From positions 1,240,001 to 1,304,000 of the forward strand of contig OZ245780.1 of the NCBI GenBank assembly GCA_965227905.1: DNA of 64,000 nucleotides, in the 5' to 3' direction. Below the pieces are notes generated by a model. That model did not search any database. It was not told the DNA's origin and saw only the letters and a list, made by a program, of their open reading frames with translations. The position numbers and the translations under genes were made by a program. This DNA is from CBDDHT01 sp965227905. Lineage in GTDB: Bacteria; Pseudomonadota; Alphaproteobacteria; Rhizobiales; Methyloligellaceae. Positions 42,374 to 50,531 of this stretch are shown one piece after another. How positions within the stretch are numbered: position 1 is the first letter of the stretch; the number at the start of each line of letters is the position of its first letter.

Positions 42374-42961
42374 GTGGTTGAGAAGCCCAATCGCAAAGAT
42401 GAAACACGCCGACGGATGTTGGATGCAGCAGGGTGGAAATTCCGATCGCACGGTTATGCCGGGATTGGTGTGGACGGTATTGCCAAGGCAGCCGGTGTGA
42501 CGTCGGGTGCGTTCTATGCCCATTTCGGATCGAAAGACGGTGCATTCGATGCCGCCCTCGAAGCAGGGCTCGATGAAGTGATTTCTGCTTTGCCGGTATT
42601 CCAGAAGGATTGCGGATCAAAATGGGTGGAAGCCTTCGCCGACTACTATCTTGGCCGGGCACACCGAGCGGACCTGCCTTGCGGTTGCGCAATGGCAACG
42701 CTTTCGCCGGAAGTCGTCAGAGCGTCGCCCGAGACGCACGCCTTGTACGAAGCAAAAATGGACAAGATTGCCGAATTGATTGCAAACGGACTCAAGGGTG
42801 GCAGTTTGGCGGAGCGCCGCGACCGTGCTTGGGTGGTGTTGAGCGTGCTTATCGGAGGATTGACCGTTGCTCGCGGCATGCGGCGCATCAAGATGAGCGA
42901 CGAGGTTGCGGAATCGGTTATCTCAGCTGCGATTAAAGCCGCCGGGAGAGTGCGTGGATAA
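42374..42961 (+). CDS. TetR/AcrR family transcriptional regulator
   Basis: About 195 aa. The N-terminal helix-turn-helix reads RRRMLDAAGWKFRSHGYAGI, then AAGVTSGAFYAHFGSKDGAF, classic TetR. The C-terminal ligand domain (about 75-195) includes CGCAMATLSPEVVR, a pattern seen in a subgroup of TetR regulators. Start GTG 42374 is preferred over TTG 42368 from the GAGG position. It should bind the three operators in its own promoter region. Confidence 0.93.
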   Translation: MVEKPNRKDETRRRMLDAAGWKFRSHGYAGIGVDGIAKAAGVTSGAFYAHFGSKDGAFDAALEAGLDEVISALPVFQKDCGSKWVEAFADYYLGRAHRADLPCGCAMATLSPEVVRASPETHALYEAKMDKIAELIANGLKGGSLAERRDRAWVVLSVLIGGLTVARGMRRIKMSDEVAESVISAAIKAAGRVRG

Positions 42962-42990
42962 GACCGCCTATGGGTGCGCTATGAGCAGCC

Positions 42991-43941
42991 TCAAGCGTGT
43001 TTGCTGCTGTCCCAACGGATCCAGCCTGTACCCTTGTGGCCGAAATCGAATTGGTCCGGATGCAAAATCTCGGCGAGGATCTCCAGGGACTCCGCAAGTC
43101 GCGGTCCGGGTCGGTTGAAATACTGATTCCCGTCGGCGATGACGACATTTCCATTGCGCACGGCTTGGAGATCGTCCCAACCGGGATGTGCCGCGAGCAG
43201 ATTCATTTCTTCCAGCGTTCGCGGAATATCGAAACCGCAAGGTTGGACCAGAACAATATCCGGGTTGCTGGCCTTCAGGTCCTCCCATTCGAGCCAGGGG
43301 GCATGTGCACCGGCTTCGCCGAACAGGTTTTGTCCGCCTGCCATGTCGATGAGTTCCGGCATCCAGTTTCCCGATGCCATTAGCGGCTCGATCCATTCGA
43401 CGGACGCAACCGTCGGACGCGCTTTCAGCGTCGCAGCTTTGTCGCTGATGGCTTTCATACGGCTTTTAAGAGAAGAAACGAGTGCATCGCCTCTCTCAGC
43501 AATGCCAAGACGCCCTGCAACCGTTCCAATATCGGCCCAGAGGTCGGCAAGCGCATCCGGCTTTAGCGATACGATATCGGCATTGGTCTCGGCGAGGGTG
43601 CAGACAGCCTCTTCGACGTCCCGAAGACTGACGGCGCAAACCTCGCATTGATCCTGGGTGACGATCACATCGGGAGAGACGTCGGACAGGCTGTCGGGGA
43701 AGACTCGATAGACGGAGAGACTGTCCGCCACGATGGCCTTGATCCGCTGATCGATCTCAATACTGGCACCTTCAACAGGAAACTTCGGTTCCGTCAGAAT
43801 GGGCAGGCTCTTGATATCAGGCGGAAAATCACATTCATGACTACGCCCGACGATCCAGTCCCTGCAACCCAGTGCACAGACGATCTCCGTTGCTGACGCA
43901 ATCAGCGTTACGACGCGTTTCGGTTCTGGAGCGGACTCCAT
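42991..43941 (-). CDS. Cobalamin-binding protein (BtuF-like periplasmic-binding fold)
   Basis: This 316-aa protein has the two-lobed helical-backbone binding fold: RVVTLIASATEIVCALG near the start, GRSHECDFPP, then ILVTQDQC-type segment VIVTQDQCEVCAVS and later ASVEWIEPLMASGNWMPEL. It matches B12-binding proteins, but no signal peptide is seen with the ATG at 43941, so it may be cytosolic. It lies immediately after sdhB on the same strand. It could also bind another corrinoid or Fe-siderophore. Confidence 0.8.
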   Translation of the reverse strand: MESAPEPKRVVTLIASATEIVCALGCRDWIVGRSHECDFPPDIKSLPILTEPKFPVEGASIEIDQRIKAIVADSLSVYRVFPDSLSDVSPDVIVTQDQCEVCAVSLRDVEEAVCTLAETNADIVSLKPDALADLWADIGTVAGRLGIAERGDALVSSLKSRMKAISDKAATLKARPTVASVEWIEPLMASGNWMPELIDMAGGQNLFGEAGAHAPWLEWEDLKASNPDIVLVQPCGFDIPRTLEEMNLLAAHPGWDDLQAVRNGNVVIADGNQYFNRPGPRLAESLEILAEILHPDQFDFGHKGTGWIRWDSSKHA

Positions 43942-43951
43942 CGACTGTTCC

Positions 43952-44731
43952 CTAGAACCGCCGCTCAACCATCAGTTTCTTGACCTCGGCGATCGCCTTG
44001 GCCGGATTGAGGCCTTTCGGGCAAGCTTTGGCGCAATTCATGATGGTGTGGCAGCGATAGAGCCGGAAGGGGTCTTCCAGGTCGTCGAGCCGCTCGCCGG
44101 TCGCCTCGTCGCGGCTATCGACCAGCCAGCGATAAGACTGCAGAAGTGCGGCCGGGCCAAGGTAGCGATCGCTGTTCCACCAGTAGCTCGGGCATGATGT
44201 CGAGCAGCACGCGCACATGATGCACTCATACAGACCATCGAGTTTTTCGCGGTCTTCGCGTGACTGTTTCCATTCGCCTTGCGGCTCGGGACTTTCCGTC
44301 TGCAGCCATGGTTCGACCGAACGATGCTGTGCATAGAAGTTCGTAAGGTCTGGCACCAGGTCCTTGACCACCGGCATATGAGGCAGCGGATAGATTTTCA
44401 CCGTGCCTTTGATCTCGTCCATGCCGCGCGTGCAGGCCAGTGTGTTCGTGCCATCGATATTCATGGCACAGGAGCCGCAGATCCCCTCGCGGCACGAACG
44501 CCGGAAGGTCAGAGTCGAGTCGATCTCGTTCTTGATCTTCGTGATCCCGTCGAGAACCATCGGACCGCATTCATCGAGATTTATGTGATAGCTGTCGATG
44601 GTTGGGTTCTTATCGTCGTCCGGGCTCCAGCGATAGATCTGGAATTCGCGCCAATTGCCTTTGCCATCGGGCTCGTTCCACGTCTTGCCTTTGCTGATCG
44701 TCGAATTCTTCGGCAGGGTCAGTTGGACCAT
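43952..44731 (-). CDS. sdhB: Succinate dehydrogenase iron-sulfur subunit
   Basis: This 259-aa subunit carries three Fe-S cluster motifs: CREGICGSCAMNIDG ([2Fe-2S]), CIMCACCSTSCPSYW and CHTIMNCAKACPKGLNP ([4Fe-4S] and [3Fe-4S]). It transfers electrons from SdhA to quinone. Separated from sdhA by a small inserted gene. Confidence 0.97.
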   Translation of the reverse strand: MVQLTLPKNSTISKGKTWNEPDGKGNWREFQIYRWSPDDDKNPTIDSYHINLDECGPMVLDGITKIKNEIDSTLTFRRSCREGICGSCAMNIDGTNTLACTRGMDEIKGTVKIYPLPHMPVVKDLVPDLTNFYAQHRSVEPWLQTESPEPQGEWKQSREDREKLDGLYECIMCACCSTSCPSYWWNSDRYLGPAALLQSYRWLVDSRDEATGERLDDLEDPFRLYRCHTIMNCAKACPKGLNPAKAIAEVKKLMVERRF

Positions 44732-44771
44732 GAGATAAGTCTTTCCTTGCGGCTTTCGTTTGCCGTTGCGC

Positions 44772-45089
44772 CTACTGCTTGGCGCATTGGCTAGGGGCCG
44801 AGGTCATGAACTTGCCCGTTTGGACCTGTTCCTCGACCGACAGTTTGGCTTGAATATTGGCGGCTTCCGATTTGTTTTTCGTAACCATGGCGACGACAAA
44901 AGCCTGCTGGCTGTCGCTGAGCGAGGCCGCCTTGGCAGCGATGCACTCGCATGCCTTGGGTGGCATTTTCAGTTGAACACCGCATTGCTTCTTGATCGTG
45001 TCCAAATGCTCCTGGGCTGCCCAGCTTACGCCAATGGGTAGACACGCCGCCAAAACAATGGCGGTGATGAGGGCGAAGATTGCTTTCAT
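44772..45089 (-). CDS. Small exported cysteine-containing protein inserted in the sdh operon
   Basis: This 105-aa protein starts MKAIFALITAIVLAACLPIG, which reads as a signal peptide; LAAC at residues 13-16 could also be a lipobox. The mature part has four Cys (KKQCGVQ, KACECIA and a terminal SQC) and is otherwise helical and Lys/Ala-rich. I do not recognise a family. ATG 45089. It lies between sdhB (40 bp away) and sdhA (28 bp) on the same strand, so it is expressed with the complex. Confidence 0.65.
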   Translation of the reverse strand: MKAIFALITAIVLAACLPIGVSWAAQEHLDTIKKQCGVQLKMPPKACECIAAKAASLSDSQQAFVVAMVTKNKSEAANIQAKLSVEEQVQTGKFMTSAPSQCAKQ

Positions 45090-45117
45090 GCTTATCCATC
45101 CTTTCACCCTGCCGTAT

Positions 45118-46956
45118 TCAGTATACCCTCGCTTTCGGCTCGATATACGAGACATCGTTGGTCATCGTGTAGGTATGCACACTGCGGTAGTCGATGCGTA
45201 CATCATGCTTGTCGTCGTCAGACCAAGCGAGGGTGTGTTTCATCCAGTCCTTGTCGTCACGGTCCGGATAATCTTCGCGGGCATGCGCCCCGCGGCTCTC
45301 TTCCCGATTGACTGCGCCCCAGACGGTGACGGCCGCCTGAGCAATCAGGTTATCATACTCTAAGGTTTCGACCAGATCCGTATTCCAGATCAGCGAGCGA
45401 TCGGTGACCTTGATATCGTCACTGGCGCCCCAGACTTCCTTGATGAGCGTCTTGCCTTCGTCCATGACTTCACCGGTCCGGAACACCGCACAATTCGTCT
45501 GCATCGTGCGCTGCATCTTGAGCCGCAACTCGGCAGTTGGCGTGTCACCGGTCGCGTGACGGAACTTGTCAAGGCGGGAGAGCGCCAGATCGCCAGCATC
45601 GCTCGGCAGGTCCGGATGACGAGCGCCCGGTTCCATCGTATCGGCGCATTTTAGGCCGGCTGCGCGCCCGAAGACGACCAGATCGATCAGCGAATTCGAG
45701 CCAAGCCGGTTGGCACCGTGAACCGAGACACTCGCTGCTTCGCCGATGGCCATCAGTCCGGGAACGACAACGTCCTCGTCGCCGTTTTTCTTGGTCAGGA
45801 CTTCGCCATGATAATTGGTCGGGATACCGCCCATATTGTAGTGGACCGTCGGCAAGACCGGGATCGGTTCTCGGGTCAGATTGACGCCTGCGAAGATCTT
45901 GGCCGACTCGGTAATCCCCGGCAGGCGCTCTGCCAGAATATCCGGATCCAGATGATCGAGATGCAGGTAGATATGATCCTTGTCAGGACCGACACCACGG
46001 CCCTCCCGGATTTCCACGGTCATGGAGCGTGAGACGACGTCGCGCGAGGCGAGATCTTTTGCGTGGGGCGCATAGCGCTCCATAAAATGTTCGCCTTCCG
46101 AGTTCGTGAGATACCCGCCTTCACCGCGCGCGCCCTCGGTAATGAGCACGCCGGCACCGTAAATTCCGGTCGGGTGAAACTGCACAAATTCCATGTCCTG
46201 AAGGGGCAGGCCGGCTCTCAGTGTCATCGCGTTTCCATCACCCGTACAGGTATGGGCCGATGTGCAGGAGAAGTAGGCGCGGCCATAACCGCCAGTTGCC
46301 AGAATGACTTTGTGGGCACGGAAGCGGTGCAACGTTCCGTCGTCGAGGCACAGTGCGACGACGCCGCGGCAGGCGCCCTCGTCATCCATGATCAGGTCGA
46401 TGGCGAAATATTCGATAAAGAACTCCGCCGAATGGCGCAGCGATTGTCCGTAGAGCGTGTGCAGCATGGCATGGCCCGTGCGGTCGGCTGCGGCACAGGT
46501 GCGCTGGGCCGGGGGGCCTTCGCCGAATTCGGTGGTCATGCCGCCAAACGGACGCTGATAGATCTCGCCATCTTCGGTGCGTGAGAATGGAACACCGAAA
46601 TGTTCGAGCTCATAGACGGCATCGGGCGCGTTGCGGCACAGATATTCGATTGCATCCTGGTCGCCGAGCCAATCGGAGCCCTTCACCGTATCGTACATGT
46701 GCCAGCGCCAGTCGTCCGGGCCCATATTGCCGAGCGATGCCGCGATACCGCCCTGGGCTGCGACAGTGTGACTGCGTGTAGGAAAGACCTTGGTGACGCA
46801 TGCCGTCTTGAGCCCGGCCTGGGCGCAGCCGAGCGTCGCTCTAAGACCCGCACCGCCTGCACCGACAACGACTACGTCATAGGAATGATCGGTAAGCGGA
46901 TAGGCCTGTCCGTTGACGGCAGGCGCCGCGCCGTTTCCCTTTTTGCTCGTCGCCAT
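45118..46956 (-). CDS. sdhA: Succinate dehydrogenase flavoprotein subunit
   Basis: This 612-aa FAD subunit shows the dinucleotide loop VVVGAGGAGLRATLG, the FAD-linkage region RSHTVAAQGG with the His that carries covalent FAD in family members, and the substrate-region HPTGIYGAGVLITEGARGEGG. Oxidises succinate to fumarate. The gap to sdhD is 3 bp. Confidence 0.97.
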   Translation of the reverse strand: MATSKKGNGAAPAVNGQAYPLTDHSYDVVVVGAGGAGLRATLGCAQAGLKTACVTKVFPTRSHTVAAQGGIAASLGNMGPDDWRWHMYDTVKGSDWLGDQDAIEYLCRNAPDAVYELEHFGVPFSRTEDGEIYQRPFGGMTTEFGEGPPAQRTCAAADRTGHAMLHTLYGQSLRHSAEFFIEYFAIDLIMDDEGACRGVVALCLDDGTLHRFRAHKVILATGGYGRAYFSCTSAHTCTGDGNAMTLRAGLPLQDMEFVQFHPTGIYGAGVLITEGARGEGGYLTNSEGEHFMERYAPHAKDLASRDVVSRSMTVEIREGRGVGPDKDHIYLHLDHLDPDILAERLPGITESAKIFAGVNLTREPIPVLPTVHYNMGGIPTNYHGEVLTKKNGDEDVVVPGLMAIGEAASVSVHGANRLGSNSLIDLVVFGRAAGLKCADTMEPGARHPDLPSDAGDLALSRLDKFRHATGDTPTAELRLKMQRTMQTNCAVFRTGEVMDEGKTLIKEVWGASDDIKVTDRSLIWNTDLVETLEYDNLIAQAAVTVWGAVNREESRGAHAREDYPDRDDKDWMKHTLAWSDDDKHDVRIDYRSVHTYTMTNDVSYIEPKARVY

Positions 46957-46959
46957 GGC

Positions 46960-47343
46960 TTATGCTCCGAAGCTGAGTTTGAGTATTGCAAATACGGTTG
47001 TCAGAGCGAGGAAGATCACGAAGAAGTTGTTCAGCACCAGCGAAACGATCTTCGCGCCCTCTGCGCGCACATAGTCCTCGATGATGACCTGCATACCGAG
47101 CCGCATGTGGACCAGACCCGACAAAACCACGGCCAGCATCAACACCGCTACGATCGGCGATGAAAGATAGGCTTTGACGGTTGCATGATCAGCGCCGGCG
47201 AGCTTCACCAGCGAGACGACGAGGAACAGGATTAAGGGCACATTAGCGATGGCCGTCAGGCGCTGACGCCAGAAATGGTCTGTGCCCTCTTTGGCAGAGC
47301 CAAGACCGCGCACACGGGCCAGGGGCGTTCTCAGATCAGCCAT
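46960..47343 (-). CDS. sdhD: Succinate dehydrogenase membrane anchor subunit
   Basis: This 127-aa protein has three membrane helices and the heme/quinone-site pattern HMRLGMQVIIEDYV. It anchors SdhAB with SdhC. Adjacent genes are separated by 1 and 3 bp, so the operon is tightly coupled. Confidence 0.93.
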   Translation of the reverse strand: MADLRTPLARVRGLGSAKEGTDHFWRQRLTAIANVPLILFLVVSLVKLAGADHATVKAYLSSPIVAVLMLAVVLSGLVHMRLGMQVIIEDYVRAEGAKIVSLVLNNFFVIFLALTTVFAILKLSFGA

Positions 47344-47344
47344 C

Positions 47345-47752
47345 TCACAGGGCTCCCATGGTGATGTATCCCGCGACCCAGATGATCGCTGTCAGCAGCA
47401 CGGATGCAATAATCGAGAGGCGTGCCATCATATCGGCGGTCGCCAGCTCGAAACCGCGACCGGTATCCCATAACAGATGTTTAAGTCCGCCAAGCATGTG
47501 GTGAATGAGGGCCCAGGTGTAGCCGAACAGGATCAACCGGCCGATAATGCTTGCGAAGAAACCGTTCACATAGGCGAAGTATTCCGGCCCCGAAGCGGCC
47601 GCGATCAACCACCATGCGAGCAGGATCGTTCCGAAGTAGAGCGCCGCGCCCGTCAGGCGATGCACAATCGACATCATCATGGTCAGGAGGGGCTTGTAGA
47701 TTTGCAAGTGCGGCGACAGGGGCCGCTCGACCGGCGTCTTGGCGTTCGCCAT
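47345..47752 (-). CDS. sdhC: Succinate dehydrogenase cytochrome b556 subunit
   Basis: This 135-aa membrane protein begins RPLSPHLQIYKPLLTMMMSI and carries the heme-ligand motif ALIHHMLGGLKHLLWD. First gene of sdhCDA-x-B. Confidence 0.95.
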   Translation of the reverse strand: MANAKTPVERPLSPHLQIYKPLLTMMMSIVHRLTGAALYFGTILLAWWLIAAASGPEYFAYVNGFFASIIGRLILFGYTWALIHHMLGGLKHLLWDTGRGFELATADMMARLSIIASVLLTAIIWVAGYITMGAL

Positions 47753-47963
47753 CTAATGGTTCCCGTTCGAAGTGAATCTCTTGCGACGTTTTATCGCGAT
47801 GCAACATAAGCAGCAATGGTCCCAAGGATGAATTGCGGCTGAATGTCCGCGACATTGGGCTACAATCGCCACCTTTCAAAGCGAGTTGAAAGCAAGAATC
47901 GCGAATGTGAGACTATTAGTGCACTTCCGACAGACGGAAACACGCGGTCCGGGAGACGATTCT

Positions 47964-49016
47964 CTAACGCGGAATCAACGCCCAATAGTCCAAATCCAGC
48001 AAAACTCCGTCTTCATAGGAGCCATCGTCAGTCTTGTATGGAAAATCGGCGCAGGTGCGATCCTTCACGGCATGTGTCCGCAGGCGAACTGCGCCGGCGT
48101 CGTTGCGGTCAGGTATCTCCGCCCGGTCCAGTACCTCAGACCATGCATAAATCGTATCGCCAGCGAATGCAGGAGCCACATGGCGTCCGCCATTGATGCC
48201 GGCGATATGGAAGGCGTTGCCAAGGCCGTTGAACGAGAGTGCGCGGGCGAGGGAGATAATGTGACCGCCGTAGATCAACCGGCGGCCGAACCGCCCCTGG
48301 CCTTCGGTGTGTTGGTTGAAATGGACCTTCGCCGTGTTCTGATAGAGACGTGTCGCGATCTGGTGTTCGGCTTCCTCGATCGTCATGCCGTCTGTGTGGT
48401 CGATTTTCTCACCGGGCTCATAGTCGCCCCACAGGTGCACGGAGCCGGCCAGGCTCTTGTCATAAGCTGTGATGTCGAGAGCAGGGAGCGCTGACCCGAG
48501 GACGTCTGCGGATAGCTCGGAGGCGAGATCGGGAACGGTCGGCTCCGGTGCTGGAAGAGCGGGATCGGATTTTCGGACCATCACCCAGCGTACATAATCG
48601 AGGACCACGTCACCATGCTGGTTTGTACCTGTCGAGCGGACATAGACGACACCCGTTTTTCCATTTGAGTTTTCACGAATGCCAATGACTTCCGACCGTG
48701 TACGCAGTGTATCGCCCGGGAAGACAGCGGCCGCAAAACGACATTCCGCATAGCCGAGGTTGGCGACGGCATTCAGCGAAATGTCGGGCACCGTCTTGCC
48801 GAACACAATGTGGAAGACGAGCATGTCGTCGACCGGTGCCCTGTCATAACCGATGGCTGCCGCGAAGGGCGACGAGGACTGGACGGCGAAGCGCCCGCCA
48901 TAGAGGGCCGTGTAGAGCGCTACGTCGCCTTCGGTCACAGTGCGCGGCGTGGCATGCTCGATGATCTGGCCGAGCGAAAAGTCTTCGAAATAGTTGCCTT
49001 TGTTGGTCTTGTTCAT
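47964..49016 (-). CDS. mch: Mesaconyl-CoA hydratase (beta-methylmalyl-CoA dehydratase), MaoC family
   Basis: This 350-aa enzyme interconverts mesaconyl-C1-CoA and beta-methylmalyl-CoA in the ethylmalonyl-CoA pathway. It matches the known hydratase along its whole length: YFEDFSLGQIIEHATPRT, EGDVALYTALYGGRF, FHIVFGKTVPDISLNAVANL, TIEEAEHQIATRLYQNTA, GRRLIYGGHIISLARALSFN. Two hot-dog domains form one fused unit. A 13-bp tandem array sits just upstream of its ribosome-binding site GAGGA. Downstream of the VOC and Mcl2-like genes on the same strand. Confidence 0.92.
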   Translation of the reverse strand: MNKTNKGNYFEDFSLGQIIEHATPRTVTEGDVALYTALYGGRFAVQSSSPFAAAIGYDRAPVDDMLVFHIVFGKTVPDISLNAVANLGYAECRFAAAVFPGDTLRTRSEVIGIRENSNGKTGVVYVRSTGTNQHGDVVLDYVRWVMVRKSDPALPAPEPTVPDLASELSADVLGSALPALDITAYDKSLAGSVHLWGDYEPGEKIDHTDGMTIEEAEHQIATRLYQNTAKVHFNQHTEGQGRFGRRLIYGGHIISLARALSFNGLGNAFHIAGINGGRHVAPAFAGDTIYAWSEVLDRAEIPDRNDAGAVRLRTHAVKDRTCADFPYKTDDGSYEDGVLLDLDYWALIPR

Positions 49017-49023
49017 TCAATCC

Positions 49024-49075
49024 TCAATTCGGGGCCTCAATTCGGGGCCTCAATTCGGGGCCTCAATTCGGGGCC
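49024..49075 (-). repeat. Four perfect 13-bp tandem repeats in the mch leader
   Basis: Unit TCAATTCGGGGCC (plus strand) is repeated exactly four times in the 60-bp gap between the VOC gene stop and the mch start. On the minus strand each unit reads GGCCCCGAATTGA, and the final GAATTGAGGATTGA merges into the mch ribosome-binding site. Not a CRISPR, as there are no spacers. Confidence 0.9.
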
Positions 49076-49076
49076 T

Positions 49077-49475
49077 TCAAAGTCCCGGAACTTCGCTGCC
49101 TGGTATCAAATCCTGTCCGAAAGCAATGATGTGGCCATCCGGGTCAGTCACATCGAACTCCCGGCAGCCATGCGGCATGTCCCGAGGCCCGTCCTTGATT
49201 TCAACACCGTTGGCGACGACTTCGGCATGATAGGCATCGACATCGTCCACATAGACGTAGGCCGCCCAATACTGATTGACCGGCGGTTTGGCCTCGGGAT
49301 CTCGCGATTGATCGAGAAAGATCGTCACGGTCCCGCGCCCGACAATGCAAAAACACGGTGGCTCGCCCCAGAAAGAGCCCGGGTTGAATCCTAGTTTCTC
49401 GTTGTAGAAGGCAGCACTCTTCTTCACGTCGCGTACCTGCAGAACGGCCGCTGAGCGGATGTGCTGTGCCGGCAT
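49077..49475 (-). CDS. VOC family protein (glyoxalase-like)
   Basis: This 132-aa protein has two beta-alpha-beta-beta-beta modules: RSAAVLQVRDVKKSAAFYNE at the N-terminus and VDAYHAEVVANGVEIKDG later, with candidate metal-binding Glu near EFDVTDPDGHIIAFGQ. It lies between the Mcl2-like gene (18 bp) and mch. Methylmalonyl-CoA epimerase belongs to this superfamily and to the same pathway, but the sequence is shorter and does not clearly match it. Confidence 0.87.
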   Translation of the reverse strand: MPAQHIRSAAVLQVRDVKKSAAFYNEKLGFNPGSFWGEPPCFCIVGRGTVTIFLDQSRDPEAKPPVNQYWAAYVYVDDVDAYHAEVVANGVEIKDGPRDMPHGCREFDVTDPDGHIIAFGQDLIPGSEVPGL

Positions 49476-49493
49476 CTTGTTCGACTCCCTGCT

Positions 49494-50390
49494 TCAGGAT
49501 TCAGCGGCCTGAGCGATGGCATCGGCGATGGCTACTGTCCTGACTGCCATTTCGGCATGCAGACGCTCGACCATCGTGCCTTCAAGTGTGATGACGCCCT
49601 TATCCGCGTTTTCCGGCCGCTCGAAAGCGGCAATGATCTTTCGCGCCATGATGACATCATCTTCCTCGGGCGCAAAAGTGCGGTTTGCCACATCAATCTG
49701 GCTAGGATGAATAAGCGTCTTGCCGTCCATGCCCAGCATGCGTCCCTCCGCACATTCCTTGGCGAAGCCTTCTTCGTCGCGGAAGGAGTTGTAGACGCCA
49801 TCGAGGATGTCGAGGCCGTATGCGCGTGCGGCGGCAAGTGCATGCATCAGCCATGGGATCACGGCGATGCGATCGTCGGACAATGCAGCCCGTCGCTCTT
49901 TGGCGAGGTCGTTAGTCCCCATGAGAAAGGCCGTTACTGGCGCTATGTCGCTGGCTGCAGCCAGAGCGATGCTCTGTACATTCAGGATTGCCAGCGGCGT
50001 CTCGATCATGGCCCAGATCGTCAGATTGGATGAGGCATTCGCATTGGCAATCGAGGCGCGAACGTTGAGAATATGCTCGGGCGTGGCGACCTTTGGAAGG
50101 AGCACTGCGTCCGGACCCGCATTGATCGCCGCAATCAGATCGTCTTCACCCCACTCGGTATCGAGACCGTTGACGCGGATGACAACCTCGCGTCGGCCAA
50201 AACCGCCGGCGCGTACCGCATCGGCAACGCGATGACGCGCGTCCACCTTCTCCTCCGGTGTGACCGAGTCTTCCAGATCCAGGATGACCGCGTCCGCCGC
50301 GAGGGTTTTTGCTTTTTCCAAGGCTCGTGCATTTGAGCCTGGCATATAGAGCGCGCTCCGGCGCGGCCGGTTTACTATCATTCGGGACAC
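49494..50390 (-). CDS. HpcH/CitE family CoA ester lyase, probable (3S)-malyl-CoA thioesterase (Mcl2-like)
   Basis: This 298-aa protein has the CitE fold: RSALYMPGSNARALEKAKTL, DAVILDLEDSVTPEEK, RVNGLDTEWG, WAMIETPLAIL with the metal-binding Glu, and GTNDLAKE with the Asp. GVYNSFRDEEGFAKEC and GMDGKTLIHP match Mcl2, which hydrolyses (3S)-malyl-CoA to malate in the ethylmalonyl-CoA pathway. Plain malyl-CoA lyase (Mcl1) has a different N-terminus. First gene of the mcl2-VOC-mch unit. Confidence 0.87.
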   Translation of the reverse strand: MSRMIVNRPRRSALYMPGSNARALEKAKTLAADAVILDLEDSVTPEEKVDARHRVADAVRAGGFGRREVVIRVNGLDTEWGEDDLIAAINAGPDAVLLPKVATPEHILNVRASIANANASSNLTIWAMIETPLAILNVQSIALAAASDIAPVTAFLMGTNDLAKERRAALSDDRIAVIPWLMHALAAARAYGLDILDGVYNSFRDEEGFAKECAEGRMLGMDGKTLIHPSQIDVANRTFAPEEDDVIMARKIIAAFERPENADKGVITLEGTMVERLHAEMAVRTVAIADAIAQAAES

Positions 50391-50531
50391 CCTTCCGCTA
50401 TTTGGTCCGCTCTCGCTATTGTTGTTCTCGTACTTGGTCTTGACCTAACAAGGCGGAGCGGCCGGGACAATATCCGAGCCTGACCGCCCAGGCCATGCCC
50501 TCAAACGTCTTAAATGGAGGATTTCGAGACC

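Noticed and set aside
49024..49075. CRISPR-like array
   Set aside because: Repeats are directly abutting 13-mers without spacers and no cas gene is nearby.
49077..49475. Methylmalonyl-CoA epimerase assignment for the VOC protein
   Set aside because: The superfamily and neighbourhood fit, but I do not recognise the specific epimerase residues, so only VOC family is stated.
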